DNA of 64,000 bases from NCBI GenBank assembly GCA_027489375.1, contig JAIXZW010000013.1:310001-374000 (forward strand), read 5' to 3'. Origin of the DNA: Paracoccaceae bacterium. Lineage in GTDB: Bacteria > Pseudomonadota > Alphaproteobacteria > Rhodobacterales > Rhodobacteraceae. Positions within the stretch are counted from its first letter, which is position 1. The number at the start of each line of letters is the position of its first letter. A program made the position numbers and the translations under genes. The notes beneath the pieces were generated by a model. The model was given only the letters and a program-made list of their open reading frames with translations. It did no database searches and was not told the origin of the DNA. Of this stretch, positions 1 to 9,678 are shown piece after piece.

Positions 1-184
1 AAGCATCGGGCGAAATCTCGGGCAGGGCCACCGTGGCGGGCCGTGCAAGCGGGCGCTTCACGTCGGGGTCCGCGCCACCTGCAACCGCAAGCGCCACAGG
101 CCGCTGCAACGGGCGCGGCGAGGTCGTCATCTCCGCCTGTGCCGCGCTGGCTGCCAGAACGGCAGCAAGGGCAAGCCGGATCAC
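1..184 (-). CDS. Partial secreted protein (N-terminus only; runs off window start), GTG start, signal peptide
   Basis: Reading from 184 down: (M)IRLALAAVLAASAAQAEMTTSPRPLQRPVAL..., an open frame with a classic signal peptide, immediately after the tyrA stop at 185. Confidence 0.6.
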   Translation of the reverse strand, partial: MIRLALAAVLAASAAQAEMTTSPRPLQRPVALAVAGGADPDVKRPLARPATVALPEISPDA

Positions 185-1114
185 CTAAGGGTCTTTCTTG
201 GCGGCCACGCGGCCAAAGTCGGGCGCGGCCGTATCCTGCCCCGCTTCGATGATGCCGCGGCGGATCGCGCGGGTCCGTGTGAAATAGGCATGCAACTCGT
301 CACCATCCCCCATGCGGATGGCGCGCTGGAGCACGAACAATTCCTCGGTAAAGCGCCCGAGGATATCCAGCACGGCATCCTTGTTGGTCAAAAACACATC
401 GCGCCACATCGTCGGGTCCGACGCGGCGATACGGGTAAAGTCGCGGAAGCCTGACGCGGAATACTTGATGACTTCGGAATTCGACACGCGGCGCAGGTGG
501 TCGGCCACGCCCACCATCGTATAGGCGATCAGGTGCGGCGTATGCGACACGACCGCCAGCACAAGGTCATGATGCGCCGCGTCCATCTCGTCGACATTGG
601 CGCCCATACCCTCCCACAGCGCGCGCAGGCGTGCCGTGGCATCGGGGGTCGAGGTTTCGGTCGGGGTCAAAAGGCACCAGCGGTTCTGGAACAGCGTCGC
701 GAAACCCGACCGTGGCCCCGAATGCTCGGTCCCCGCAAGCGGATGCGCGGGAACAAAGGCGACATCGGCGGGAATATGCGGAGCGACCGCCGCGATCACC
801 GCCTGCTTCACCGATCCGACATCGCTGACGCAAGCCCCCGCCTTCAGATGCGGCGCGATTTCCGTGGCGATGGCCTCCATCGCGCCCACGGGCACGCAAA
901 GCACCACAAGATCGGCGCCCGCGACCGCCTCGGCCGCCGTGTCGTAGACGCGGTCACACAAACCGATTTCCAGCGCGGTCGCCCGCGTCTCGGCCGATTT
1001 GGCGTGTCCCGTGATCTCGCGCGCCAGACCCTTTTCGCGGATCGCCAGCGCCATCGACGATGCGATCAGCCCCAGCCCGATGAAACAGACGCGGTCATAG
1101 ATCGGGGCGGTCAT
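185..1114 (-). CDS. tyrA: Prephenate/arogenate dehydrogenase family protein
   Basis: Rossmann start [38 protein letters not shown] motif; next to hisC. Confidence 0.92.
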   Translation of the reverse strand: MTAPIYDRVCFIGLGLIASSMALAIREKGLAREITGHAKSAETRATALEIGLCDRVYDTAAEAVAGADLVVLCVPVGAMEAIATEIAPHLKAGACVSDVGSVKQAVIAAVAPHIPADVAFVPAHPLAGTEHSGPRSGFATLFQNRWCLLTPTETSTPDATARLRALWEGMGANVDEMDAAHHDLVLAVVSHTPHLIAYTMVGVADHLRRVSNSEVIKYSASGFRDFTRIAASDPTMWRDVFLTNKDAVLDILGRFTEELFVLQRAIRMGDGDELHAYFTRTRAIRRGIIEAGQDTAAPDFGRVAAKKDP

Positions 1115-2196
1115 TTCACACCTTTGAACTGCGCCACGGCATGGGCGACACGGCGGCAGGCGGCTTCGTCACCGATGGTGATGCGCAGGCAGTTGGGCAG
1201 CTTGTAGCCCGCCACCCGCCGCACGATCAGCCCCTGCTCTTGCAGGAAGGCATCGCAAGCGCCCGCTTCTTCGTCCGAGGCAAAGCGCGCCAGCACGAAA
1301 TTCGCCATCGACGTATCCGAGGGAACGCCCAGCTCGGCCAGCGATTCCGCCAGCCAATGCCGCATCCGCGCATTCTCGGCGCGGCACTTGGCGACGAACT
1401 CCTGATCGCGCACCGCCGCTTCCGCCGTTTCAAGCTGCGTGTTCGACAGGTTGAACGGCCCACGGATACGGTTCAGCACGTCGATGATCGCGCGCGGCCC
1501 GTAGCCCCAGCCGATGCGCAACCCGCCCAGCCCGTAGATTTTCGAGAAGGTCCGCGTCATCACCACATTGCTGCGGCTTTCGACCAGCGCCTGCCCGCCA
1601 TCGTAGCCTTCGACATATTCCGCATAGGCCCCGTCCAGCACCAGAATCGCCTGCTTGGGCAGACCTGCCGCCAGACGTTCCACCTCGGCCATCGAAATCA
1701 TCGTGCCGGTGGGGTTGTTGGGATTCGCGATGAAGACAAGCTTCGTGCGGCGGTTGCAGGCGGCAAGGATCGCGTCAACGTCCGTGGTCCGCTCGCGCTC
1801 CCGCACCTCGACCGGGGTCGCACCGACCGCAAGGGCCGAGATGCGATACATCAGGAAGCCGTGCTCGGTGAAGACCACCTCGTCCTTCGGCCCCGCGTAG
1901 GCTTGGCAAAGGAAGGTGATGATCTCGTCCGACCCGACCCCGCAGATCACCCGATCCGCGTCCAGCCGATGCACTTCGGCAATCGCCTCGCGCAGCGCGG
2001 CGTGGTCGGTGTTCGGGTAGCGGTGCAGGCTGTGGACGGTGCGGGCAAAGGCTTCCTTGGCCTTGTCCGACGGGCCGAAGGGGTTTTCGTTCGATGACAG
2101 CTTGATCGCATTCTGCACGCCCGCCACATGCGCCTTGCCGCCCTGATACAGCGCGATGTCAAGGATACCGGGTTGCGGCTTGATGGCGTCGGTCAT
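1111..2196 (-). CDS. hisC: Histidinol-phosphate aminotransferase
   Basis: PLP aminotransferase motifs ([35 protein letters not shown]). Confidence 0.95.
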   Translation of the reverse strand: MTDAIKPQPGILDIALYQGGKAHVAGVQNAIKLSSNENPFGPSDKAKEAFARTVHSLHRYPNTDHAALREAIAEVHRLDADRVICGVGSDEIITFLCQAYAGPKDEVVFTEHGFLMYRISALAVGATPVEVRERERTTDVDAILAACNRRTKLVFIANPNNPTGTMISMAEVERLAAGLPKQAILVLDGAYAEYVEGYDGGQALVESRSNVVMTRTFSKIYGLGGLRIGWGYGPRAIIDVLNRIRGPFNLSNTQLETAEAAVRDQEFVAKCRAENARMRHWLAESLAELGVPSDTSMANFVLARFASDEEAGACDAFLQEQGLIVRRVAGYKLPNCLRITIGDEAACRRVAHAVAQFKGVK

Positions 2197-2280
2197 GGAA
2201 CTTACCCCCTGTCACGCGGCTTCTAACTGTGGTGCAGCCGCAAGGCCAGTGGGTTTCAACGTGCGGGCGACCTGACCCCC

Positions 2281-2802
2281 TTATTTGCTGCGCGATTGCA
2301 GCCAGTCCATCAGCGCCATCAGCACACCCGAAACCACGAAAGTCAGGTGAATCCCTGTCAGCCACATCAGCGTGCGGTCATCCACCGGCGGCACGTCGGG
2401 ATTGCCGATCTCCATGAACCGTTTCAGCAGATGTATGCCGGAAATCGCCACGATCGAGGCGATGAGCTTCATCTTCAGCCCGCCGAAATCGACCTTGCCC
2501 ATCCATTCGGGCCGGTCGGCGCCTGCGTCGAAATCGAATTTCGATACGAAATTCTCGTAGCCCGAAAACATCACGATCAGCAAAAGGTTCGCCGCCAGCG
2601 TAAGGTCGATCAGCGTAAGCACGACAAGGATCGTCTTTTCCGGCGACAGGGTCAGGATCTGCGGCGCGTAATAGGCAAGCTCGCGCAGGAAGATCACTGT
2701 CAGCATGGCCAGCGCCACGACAAGGCCAAGATACATCGGCGCCATCAGCCAGCGCGACGCGAACAAGCCCCTTTCGAAACGGTCTTCCAGATGGTTCTTC
2801 AT
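2281..2802 (-). CDS. YqhA/UPF0114 family (TIGR00645-like) membrane protein
   Basis: MKNHLEDRFERGLFASRWLMAPMYLGL... with several TM segments. Confidence 0.85.
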   Translation of the reverse strand: MKNHLEDRFERGLFASRWLMAPMYLGLVVALAMLTVIFLRELAYYAPQILTLSPEKTILVVLTLIDLTLAANLLLIVMFSGYENFVSKFDFDAGADRPEWMGKVDFGGLKMKLIASIVAISGIHLLKRFMEIGNPDVPPVDDRTLMWLTGIHLTFVVSGVLMALMDWLQSRSK

Positions 2803-2837
2803 GCCAAGCGAAATGGAACGCAGCGCACAAAAAGCAA

Positions 2838-2863
2838 GAGGCCCGCCACTTCGGGCGGGCCTC
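2838..2863 (-). terminator. Intrinsic terminator downstream of rpsD
   Basis: 10-bp perfect stem GAGGCCCGCC/GGCGGGCCTC; T-run on the minus strand just after it. Confidence 0.8.
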
Positions 2864-2885
2864 GCGTGTCGCGGATGCGACAGGA

Positions 2886-3506
2886 TCAGTTCTTCGCGTA
2901 GTATTCGACGACGAGGTTCGGTTCCATCTGGACCGGATAGGGCACGTCGCCCAGCGACGGGGTGCGCACGAAGGTCGCAACCATCTTGGAGTGGTCGACC
3001 TCGATGTAGTCCGGAACGTCACGCTCGGTCAGCGCCACGGCTTCCAGAACCAGCGCCATCTGCTTCGACTTCTGGCGAACCTCGACAACGTCGCCTTCCT
3101 TCACGCGGTAGGAGGCGATGTTCACGCGCTTGCCGTTCACGGTCACGTGGCCGTGGTTCACGAACTGGCGGGCGGCGAAGATCGTCGGAACGAACTTGGC
3201 GCGGTAGACGACGGCGTCCAGACGACGCTCGAGCAGGCCGACCAGCATCTCGCCGGTGTCGCCCTTGACGCGTTCGGCTTCACCGTAGATCTTGCGGAAC
3301 TGCTTTTCCGTCAGGTCGCCGTAGTAACCCTTGAGTTTCTGCTTGGCGCGAAGCTGGGTGCCGAAGTCCGACAGCTTGTTCTTGCGGCGCTGGCCGTGCT
3401 GGCCGGGGCCGTATTCGCGCTTGTTCACCGGGGACTTCGGACGGCCCCAGATGTTTTCGCCCATGCGGCGGTCGATCTTGTGCTTGGCAGAGGTGCGTTT
3501 TGTCAC
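2886..3506 (-). CDS. rpsD: 30S ribosomal protein S4 (GTG start)
   Basis: [41 protein letters not shown]...; S4 domain [45 protein letters not shown]. Confidence 0.98.
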   Translation of the reverse strand: MTKRTSAKHKIDRRMGENIWGRPKSPVNKREYGPGQHGQRRKNKLSDFGTQLRAKQKLKGYYGDLTEKQFRKIYGEAERVKGDTGEMLVGLLERRLDAVVYRAKFVPTIFAARQFVNHGHVTVNGKRVNIASYRVKEGDVVEVRQKSKQMALVLEAVALTERDVPDYIEVDHSKMVATFVRTPSLGDVPYPVQMEPNLVVEYYAKN

Positions 3507-3595
3507 CGCTGATCTCCTTCTAGGTTACGAAGGGCGTTGTCCTTTGCCCTTGCGGGCCGACAGGTTTCCCCTTGCGGGGTCCACCAACACCAATG

Positions 3596-3618
3596 AAAAA
3601 CCCCGACCTTTCGGCCGG
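3596..3618 (-). terminator. Intrinsic terminator of the Hint-domain gene, upstream of rpsD
   Basis: Minus strand CCGGCC-GAAA-GGTCGG stem followed by GGTTTTTC. Confidence 0.65.
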
Positions 3619-3663
3619 AGTTGGGGGGCTTATACAGCCCGAACCGGCAGAGTCAACAGCAGC

Positions 3664-4737
3664 TCAGGCCGGAACGTCATGCCGCAGGATCGACGCTTCG
3701 GATGCCGACAGGTTGCGCCGCGCGTAATCGCCATAACTTTGCGGATTGTCCGCGATCTGCGGCAACAGGCCAAGCAACCCCTCGCGCTGGTCCTCGTCGA
3801 TGGTGTCGAGCGCGGTGTTCGACGGATGGAAGCTTTCCGTCTCGATCCCGTTGGCAAAGACGATGTTGTGCCGCTCCAGCAGGATATGAACGTATGTCAC
3901 CTCGCGCAGGGCATAGTCGACCGTCACGGTGGTGTCGTTGATCAGGTCCTGCGCCCTGACCAGCACTTCGGGCGTGTTGAACAGCGCCTGCGCCGAAGGA
4001 CCGCGGAGCAGCATCCGGTGCTGCGGCGATACCAGCAGGTCCGGCTCGGGCCGCCCGACACCGTAAGCCCCCGCACGGAAGCGCACGGGGCGCAGGTGCG
4101 GCATGGCGTAAAGCCGCGCGCCGCTCATGCGGCGACTGCCGGTCCAGAGGATTTCCTGCGGGCCGTTGTCCTTGGTCAGCACCCTGTCGCCGGGGCGCAA
4201 GGAACGGATCAACCGCGGGCCGACCGGCGTTGCGATCCGCGTTTCGGGCGTGAAACAGATCACCCCGCCCGCCTCGGCCGCGCCCGCGCCGGAATGGGTG
4301 CGGTCGATTTGCGTGCGCACGACCCAAAGGTCGCAGTCGCGGGGCGGCAGATCGCCGTAGAACATGAGCAACCGTGCCGCATTGGCCGGAACCTCGATCA
4401 CCGTCACCGAAAAGCTCTGGTGGCCATCGGTGACGATGAACCCCTGATCGGGTTCGTCGTCCCCGTAATCTCCGGCCCGACCATCCGGTTCCGGCGGGCG
4501 CTCCAGCGCCGCACCGACCAGGCGGCGCACCATGCGCGCCGCGCGTTTTTGCATGTCTGCCTTGCCCTCGTGCCCTTCCAGAAGCAGCGTATCCTGTGCG
4601 CGGTCCACGCGAACGGCCTCACCCGTCCAACGCCAAGCCACACCCACGGTCAGCGAGTCGAGTGTCGACGCCGCCAAACCATCCACTTCCGTCTGTGCCC
4701 AAGAGATAACAAACGTGCCACGTAAGCCCGTCTTCAT
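3664..4737 (-). CDS. Hint (Hedgehog/intein-like) domain-containing protein
   Basis: ICFTPETRIATPVGPRLIRSLRPGDRVLTKDNGPQEILWTG, typical Hint_2 motif. Confidence 0.85.
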   Translation of the reverse strand: MKTGLRGTFVISWAQTEVDGLAASTLDSLTVGVAWRWTGEAVRVDRAQDTLLLEGHEGKADMQKRAARMVRRLVGAALERPPEPDGRAGDYGDDEPDQGFIVTDGHQSFSVTVIEVPANAARLLMFYGDLPPRDCDLWVVRTQIDRTHSGAGAAEAGGVICFTPETRIATPVGPRLIRSLRPGDRVLTKDNGPQEILWTGSRRMSGARLYAMPHLRPVRFRAGAYGVGRPEPDLLVSPQHRMLLRGPSAQALFNTPEVLVRAQDLINDTTVTVDYALREVTYVHILLERHNIVFANGIETESFHPSNTALDTIDEDQREGLLGLLPQIADNPQSYGDYARRNLSASEASILRHDVPA

Positions 4738-4841
4738 CGCCTGTTACCGTCTGCTCGTTTTTCTTTTTATGCGCCAAAGCTAACAGGGTTACAGACCTTT
4801 GGCTATATCCGCAGCGCAACAGTATGGAGCAAAAGGCAGAT

Positions 4842-5753
4842 CTAGAACTGCAACCGCAGATTGACCGAACCCGTCACCTGCGACTCGGGTTGGGTGGTGA
4901 ACTCCTTGCCCATCCATGTCAGGCCATAGAAGGCTTCGGCCCGTTCGCCCTGCCAATGCATCCCGGCCCGCAGACGGCTGCGCCTGTCGGTCGCCTGCGC
5001 GGCATCGCCCGCTTCGAAATAATGGCTGTCGAACACCTGCGCGACATCGCCGCCGACAAGCATGCTGAACCCGTCGATGCGGCTGCCCGAAACGGCGCGG
5101 TAGCGCTGCCCCGTCGGCCCGTCGCGCAGCATGAGCGACTCGTGCGTGAAGCCACCGAAACTCAGGTCGGCACCGGCACGGACAAAGGTTTCCACCCCGG
5201 CCTGCGCTTCGACAAAGGGCCGCAACTCGCCCTTGGGCAGAGCGAAGCGTTTGCCCATCTCGGCCACGGCGGTGGGATAGATCGCGTCGTCGATCTGTGC
5301 GCCGTAAACCTTCGGCTCGCCAAGGCCGAGCAGGTCGTGGACGTTGCCCTGAAAATCGCTTGCCCCCGTTTGCGGGCCGGTGATCACGAGATTGCCGCCC
5401 AGACTGGTATCGAACCCGTTCCAGTCGAAATGCGTATGAAGGCCAAAGGTCAGCGCACCCACGAAACGCCGGTCGTCCGGATTGGCGACAAGCAGGTCGG
5501 CGGGCGCGATGGTTTCGCCCATGCCGCGGAATTCGAGGATCTGGCCCGCGCCCGTCGGAAGGCTGCCGCCCCACGCCGGCCCGCGCACCCGCGACAGCGT
5601 ATACGAACCCGTCCGCCAGCGGTCGCGCCCGTCACCCAGAAGGTCATTGGTCAAAAGCCGCCCCCAGCCAAGGGTCACGCGATCTTGTGCGGCGGCGAAG
5701 GATGCGGGGAGGAGTGACAAAAGCGCGCAAAGCGCAAGCAGGGGCTTGTTCAT
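4842..5753 (-). CDS. LpxR/DUF2219-family outer-membrane lipid A deacylase-like protein
   Basis: Signal peptide MNKPLLALCALLSLLPASFAAAQ; LGWGRLLTNDLLGDGRDRWRTGSYTLSRVRG; C-terminal Phe. Confidence 0.75.
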   Translation of the reverse strand: MNKPLLALCALLSLLPASFAAAQDRVTLGWGRLLTNDLLGDGRDRWRTGSYTLSRVRGPAWGGSLPTGAGQILEFRGMGETIAPADLLVANPDDRRFVGALTFGLHTHFDWNGFDTSLGGNLVITGPQTGASDFQGNVHDLLGLGEPKVYGAQIDDAIYPTAVAEMGKRFALPKGELRPFVEAQAGVETFVRAGADLSFGGFTHESLMLRDGPTGQRYRAVSGSRIDGFSMLVGGDVAQVFDSHYFEAGDAAQATDRRSRLRAGMHWQGERAEAFYGLTWMGKEFTTQPESQVTGSVNLRLQF

Positions 5754-5902
5754 ATCCGTTCCAAATCTCAAAGCCCCCAAGCTTGGAACCAAAGCTACAT
5801 CCAAGCGCGGGGCAAAGCCAGACTTGAGGATGGCGCGATTCCCCCGAAGGTCCGCACCGTTGCAAAATCGTCTGCCTTCGGTGCGAAACCGGCCGTTTCG
5901 CC

Positions 5903-5989
5903 CTGCAAATTCGTCATGTGACGTGTCGATTTCGTCATTTGACGAATTTGCAGAACGGCGCGGAATCGACAATTTCGTCATTTTCGTCC
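5903..5989. promoter_or_regulatory. Candidate operator array upstream of lpxR-like gene (14-bp perfect inverted repeat plus TTCGTCA copies)
   Basis: CTGCAAATTCGTCA (5903-5916) and TGACGAATTTGCAG (5940-5953) are exact reverse complements; TTCGTCA at 5910, 5931 and 5974. Confidence 0.55.
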
Positions 5990-6238
5990 GCTTCTTTCCA
6001 GAATCGTCACCTTTATGAACGACTCGTCATCCCGCCGTTTCGGGGCCGGTTCGCTGCCGGTATAACGATACTTGACCGTCGCCAGCCTGAGTAAAGAGTG
6101 GCTGTGTATCGTGTGTGTGTAACGAGTGTGTCGGTACTGGTTGTTACCTTGTTCATGTGACGAGTGCGGCTGGCGGCGGTCATTTTTCTCTGGATAACCG
6201 GCAGGTGCCGGACAGGGTGCAAGCGATCCGGTCGGGGT

Positions 6239-7483
6239 TCACACCCCGATCAGATCGGCCTCGTCCCGCACCGACTGGGCAGCGGTCGCAATCTTGTAGA
6301 GATGCGCGTCCAGCCCCGCATGGAACCCGTCCAGCGCCGTGATGAGTGAGGCAAGCCCCTCGTGCGGTTTGGCCATGCGCCCGCATTCCACGCGGCTCAT
6401 GATGCGGATGGAATCCAGCGCCACGATCGCCCGCCTGAGCGAGCCGATGTCCGACACCAAGCGCCCCGACAGCCGTGCAAGGCCGATCAGAGCTTCGGTC
6501 GCCTGCGCTTCATAGGTGCGGCCCATCGCGCCGAGTTCCGCCCGCTCTGCCGGAATGTCGATCCCGTCGCTTGCAAGCGTCTGGCGTGCGAATTGTGCCG
6601 CGGTCATGTCCATCAGCCGCGACGCGCCGTGCTGGAACAGTGCCGCCTCCTCGCCCGCCATGACAAAGGGAGAGGCCGCGTCCACTTCGCCCAGCAGGCG
6701 GTTCAGTTCGCGCATCACCGTTCCGGCAAGATCGCGGTAATTGTCGGCGATGGCGCCAAGCGGCCCTCCCGACCGTTCGATCCGCGCCGAGATGATGCGC
6801 ATGTTCACCGGCACGAGTTGCAGGCGCAGCAGGTCCGCCGTCACCCGTGCCTTCTGCTTGCGGATGCTTTCGGCCTGCTCCGCCAGCCGGAGCATGGCCG
6901 CAAGCTTGCCGTCGGGTTCGACATTCAGCGCCGCGTCCTGCGCCATCAGTTCCGCCGCAAGCGCCTGCGCCTGAAAATTGGCATAGCGCGCAAAGCCAAG
7001 CTCCCTTAGCCGCGCCAACAGACGCGCCGCCGATTGCGGCGGGGTCAGGCGTTCCTCGCGCTCGGCGGCCAGCAGGGCTGCGTATTCCGCCACCACCTTG
7101 GCGAAAAGCCCGCTCGTCGGCTTCATCCGCACCGACAGGTAGCCGCCCGCGGCAGGTGTCACCAGCGCCAGCACCCAATAGTAGCGCCCGTCCTTGGCCC
7201 GGTTCTTCACATAGGCCGCGACGGGGTAGCCCGCCTGAATCCCGTCCCACAGAAGCTGGAACACGCCCTTTGGCATGTCGGGATGCCGGATCACGCGATG
7301 CGGCGCGTTGCGCAGCTCTGCCGCCGAATATCCGCTGATGCGCATGAACACATCGTTATAGGCACGGATGATCCCCCGCCCATCCGTCCGCGAAAAGAAG
7401 GTTTCCTCCAAACCGAAGGGCGCTTCCTGCGATGCCCTCGCTTCACTCGTCCGCACATCACCCGTCTGAACCGGAACCGTCAT
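6239..7483 (-). CDS. PAS-domain (Aer-like) sensory protein
   Basis: FFSRTDGRGIIRAYNDVFMRISGYSAAELRNAPHRVIRHPDMPKGVFQLLWDGIQAGYPVAAYVKNRAKDGRYYWV; no recognisable MCP signalling tip. Confidence 0.8.
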   Translation of the reverse strand: MTVPVQTGDVRTSEARASQEAPFGLEETFFSRTDGRGIIRAYNDVFMRISGYSAAELRNAPHRVIRHPDMPKGVFQLLWDGIQAGYPVAAYVKNRAKDGRYYWVLALVTPAAGGYLSVRMKPTSGLFAKVVAEYAALLAAEREERLTPPQSAARLLARLRELGFARYANFQAQALAAELMAQDAALNVEPDGKLAAMLRLAEQAESIRKQKARVTADLLRLQLVPVNMRIISARIERSGGPLGAIADNYRDLAGTVMRELNRLLGEVDAASPFVMAGEEAALFQHGASRLMDMTAAQFARQTLASDGIDIPAERAELGAMGRTYEAQATEALIGLARLSGRLVSDIGSLRRAIVALDSIRIMSRVECGRMAKPHEGLASLITALDGFHAGLDAHLYKIATAAQSVRDEADLIGV

Positions 7484-7592
7484 GTGATGCCCTTTGCGAT
7501 TGGCCGCGCCGTTCTGGCGATGGGCCGCAAGGGTCAGAACGGCAAAGCGCGTGCCACCGTTAGTTGCAACGCACGGAAATCGCTCCGCCGCA

Positions 7593-8408
7593 TCAGACCG
7601 CCGCTTTCGCCGCCGTCTCCCACCCCGGCAGGACCGATGGCGCGGCAAAGTAGTAGCCCTGCAGGCAATCGACACCGAGAGCGGTAAGCCAGGCCGCCTC
7701 GGCCTCGTGCTCCACCCCTTGGGCGACACAGATCATGTCGAATTGCCGGGCGATGGCCAGAAAGGCCGCCATCAGCACCTGATTGTCCGCGTCCGCATGG
7801 ATGCCACGGGTGAATTGCGCATCCATCTTCAGCACGTCGAATGAAAATTGGCGAAAGTGGCGCAGCGCCGTCTGCCCCGCACCGAAACCGTCGAGCGCAA
7901 AGGAAATCCCCCTGCGGCGCAGTTCCGCCATGAAACCCGCGACCACCTCCGGCACCGTCATTGCACTGCTTTCCGTGATCTCGAGGATGAGCCTTTCGCC
8001 CAGCGCCGGCGCCGCCTGAAGCCCGTTCTGCAAGATGCGCATCCAGCGCGGCCAGCCGATCGACCGCGCCGACATGTTCACCGAAAGCCGGATGTTCGGA
8101 TGGCGGCGCAGCGCGTCCAGCCCCATCGCCAAGGCGGCGCAGTCGATTTCGCGGCCCAGTTCCTGCGATTCGACCACGCCCATGAAATCGCGTGCCGGGA
8201 TCACCCGCCCCGACGGGTCGAGCACGCGCATCAACCCTTCGTGAAAGCCGTTCCGCCCCGGATTCGCCGCAACCACCACCGGCTGATAGGCCAGCCGGAG
8301 CCGCCGTTCCCGTACCGCATCGGCCACAAGGTTCAGAACCTGCCGGTCGTTTTCGGCAATGGCCCAACCAAGCGGACTCTCTGCCGCGACCGTGTTTTCC
8401 ATCCGCAT
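7593..8408 (-). CDS. EAL-domain protein, probably degenerate catalytic site
   Basis: LAYQPVV...EGLMRV, SVNMSA, LEITES, ALDGFG, LKMD, AQGVE, LQGYYF. Confidence 0.85.
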   Translation of the reverse strand: MRMENTVAAESPLGWAIAENDRQVLNLVADAVRERRLRLAYQPVVVAANPGRNGFHEGLMRVLDPSGRVIPARDFMGVVESQELGREIDCAALAMGLDALRRHPNIRLSVNMSARSIGWPRWMRILQNGLQAAPALGERLILEITESSAMTVPEVVAGFMAELRRRGISFALDGFGAGQTALRHFRQFSFDVLKMDAQFTRGIHADADNQVLMAAFLAIARQFDMICVAQGVEHEAEAAWLTALGVDCLQGYYFAAPSVLPGWETAAKAAV

Positions 8409-8487
8409 CTTGCCACCCCCATGACAAACATCGACACTCCGTCTGCGCCAAGAATGCGCGCCAGCCGTAAACGCGGGGTAAAGCCGG

Positions 8488-9066
8488 ATGGAAAAGCTGC
8501 CCGACCGCTGCCTTTGGTGCGGGACCGACCCGCTTTACGTCGCCTATCACGACGATGAATGGGGCGCGCCCCTGCGCGACCCGCGCGCGCTATGGGAATG
8601 CCTGATGCTCGAAGGGTTTCAGGCGGGCCTGTCGTGGATCACCATCCTGCGCCGCCGCGAAGGCTTCCGCGACGCTTTCGCAGGCTTCCAACCTGCCGTG
8701 ATCGCCACATGGGGCGAGGACGATGTGACCCGCCTGCTCGCCGATCCGCGCATCATCCGCCATCGCGGCAAGATCGAAGGCACGATCCAGTCCGCCCGCG
8801 CCTATCTGCGCATCGAAGCGGGCGAAGGATTCGCGCCCTACCTCTGGAAACACGTCAACCACGCGCCGCTGCAAAACCGCCCGACCAGCGGCGCGGGCGT
8901 TCCGGCGCAGACACCGGCCTCGGTCGCGCTGTCGAAACAGCTCAGGAAAGACGGCTTCAAATTCTGCGGCCCGACCATCGTCTACGCCTTCATGCAGGCC
9001 ACAGGCATGGTCAACGACCACCTCGCCACCTGCCCTTTCGGGGACCGCGCAGCGACCCGCGCCTGA
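8488..9066 (+). CDS. tag: DNA-3-methyladenine glycosylase I
   Basis: RCLWCGTDPLYVAYHDDEWGAPLRDPRALWECLMLEGFQAGLSWITILRRREGFR. Confidence 0.95.
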   Translation: MEKLPDRCLWCGTDPLYVAYHDDEWGAPLRDPRALWECLMLEGFQAGLSWITILRRREGFRDAFAGFQPAVIATWGEDDVTRLLADPRIIRHRGKIEGTIQSARAYLRIEAGEGFAPYLWKHVNHAPLQNRPTSGAGVPAQTPASVALSKQLRKDGFKFCGPTIVYAFMQATGMVNDHLATCPFGDRAATRA

Positions 9067-9096
9067 TTTCACCTTTGCACAAATACTCTGGGGGGT

Positions 9097-9116
9097 GCGG
9101 GGGGCTAGCCCCCCGC
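9097..9116. repeat. 20-bp perfect palindrome, probable bidirectional terminator between tag and tlpA-like gene
   Basis: GCGGGGGGCTAGCCCCCCGC, preceded by TTTCACCTTTGCACAAATACTC. Confidence 0.6.
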
Positions 9117-9656
9117 CGCTTCCGCCATAAGCGCCTTCAGCACCGCCTTGGCGTTCTCGCTGTCCCATTCGGCGTCGCCAATCAGCCGTGCCACCTCTTG
9201 CCCCTCGGGGTTGAGGATGATCGTCACCGGCAGCGCCATCACTCCGATATTGCGCGCAAGGTCGGACTTCGGATCGCGCAGGATGGGCAGCGACGCGACC
9301 GCCGCTTCCTCGTAGAACCGCTGGATTCCCTCAACCGAATTGCGCCCCGTGGCGACGGGAAGCACCGCAATCTCGGGCATCGCCGCCTGCAAACGGTCGA
9401 GCGAGGGCATCTCCTTGCGGCAGGGCGCGCACCATGTCGCCCAGAAGTTCAGCACGACCCATTTGCCGTGGTAATCGGCCAAGGGGTGTTCGGCATCGGA
9501 GGCATCCAGAAACACCGCCTCGGGCAGGTCGACGGGCGTATCGTGCAGCGCCAGTTTCTGCATGTCGCCCTCGCGCAGCGCGGCGACATCCGCCGCCGCC
9601 GGATTTGCACCGATCACCAAGGCCGTATAAAGAGCCGCCAACCAGATTTGCCGCAT
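9105..9656 (-). CDS. TlpA-like thioredoxin-fold protein
   Basis: [24 protein letters not shown] (WCAPC redox motif) with N-terminal signal sequence; start at 9656 or 9659. Confidence 0.9.
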   Translation of the reverse strand: MRQIWLAALYTALVIGANPAAADVAALREGDMQKLALHDTPVDLPEAVFLDASDAEHPLADYHGKWVVLNFWATWCAPCRKEMPSLDRLQAAMPEIAVLPVATGRNSVEGIQRFYEEAAVASLPILRDPKSDLARNIGVMALPVTIILNPEGQEVARLIGDAEWDSENAKAVLKALMAEAAGG

Positions 9657-9678
9657 CATCCCTCGCAAAGGCCGCATC

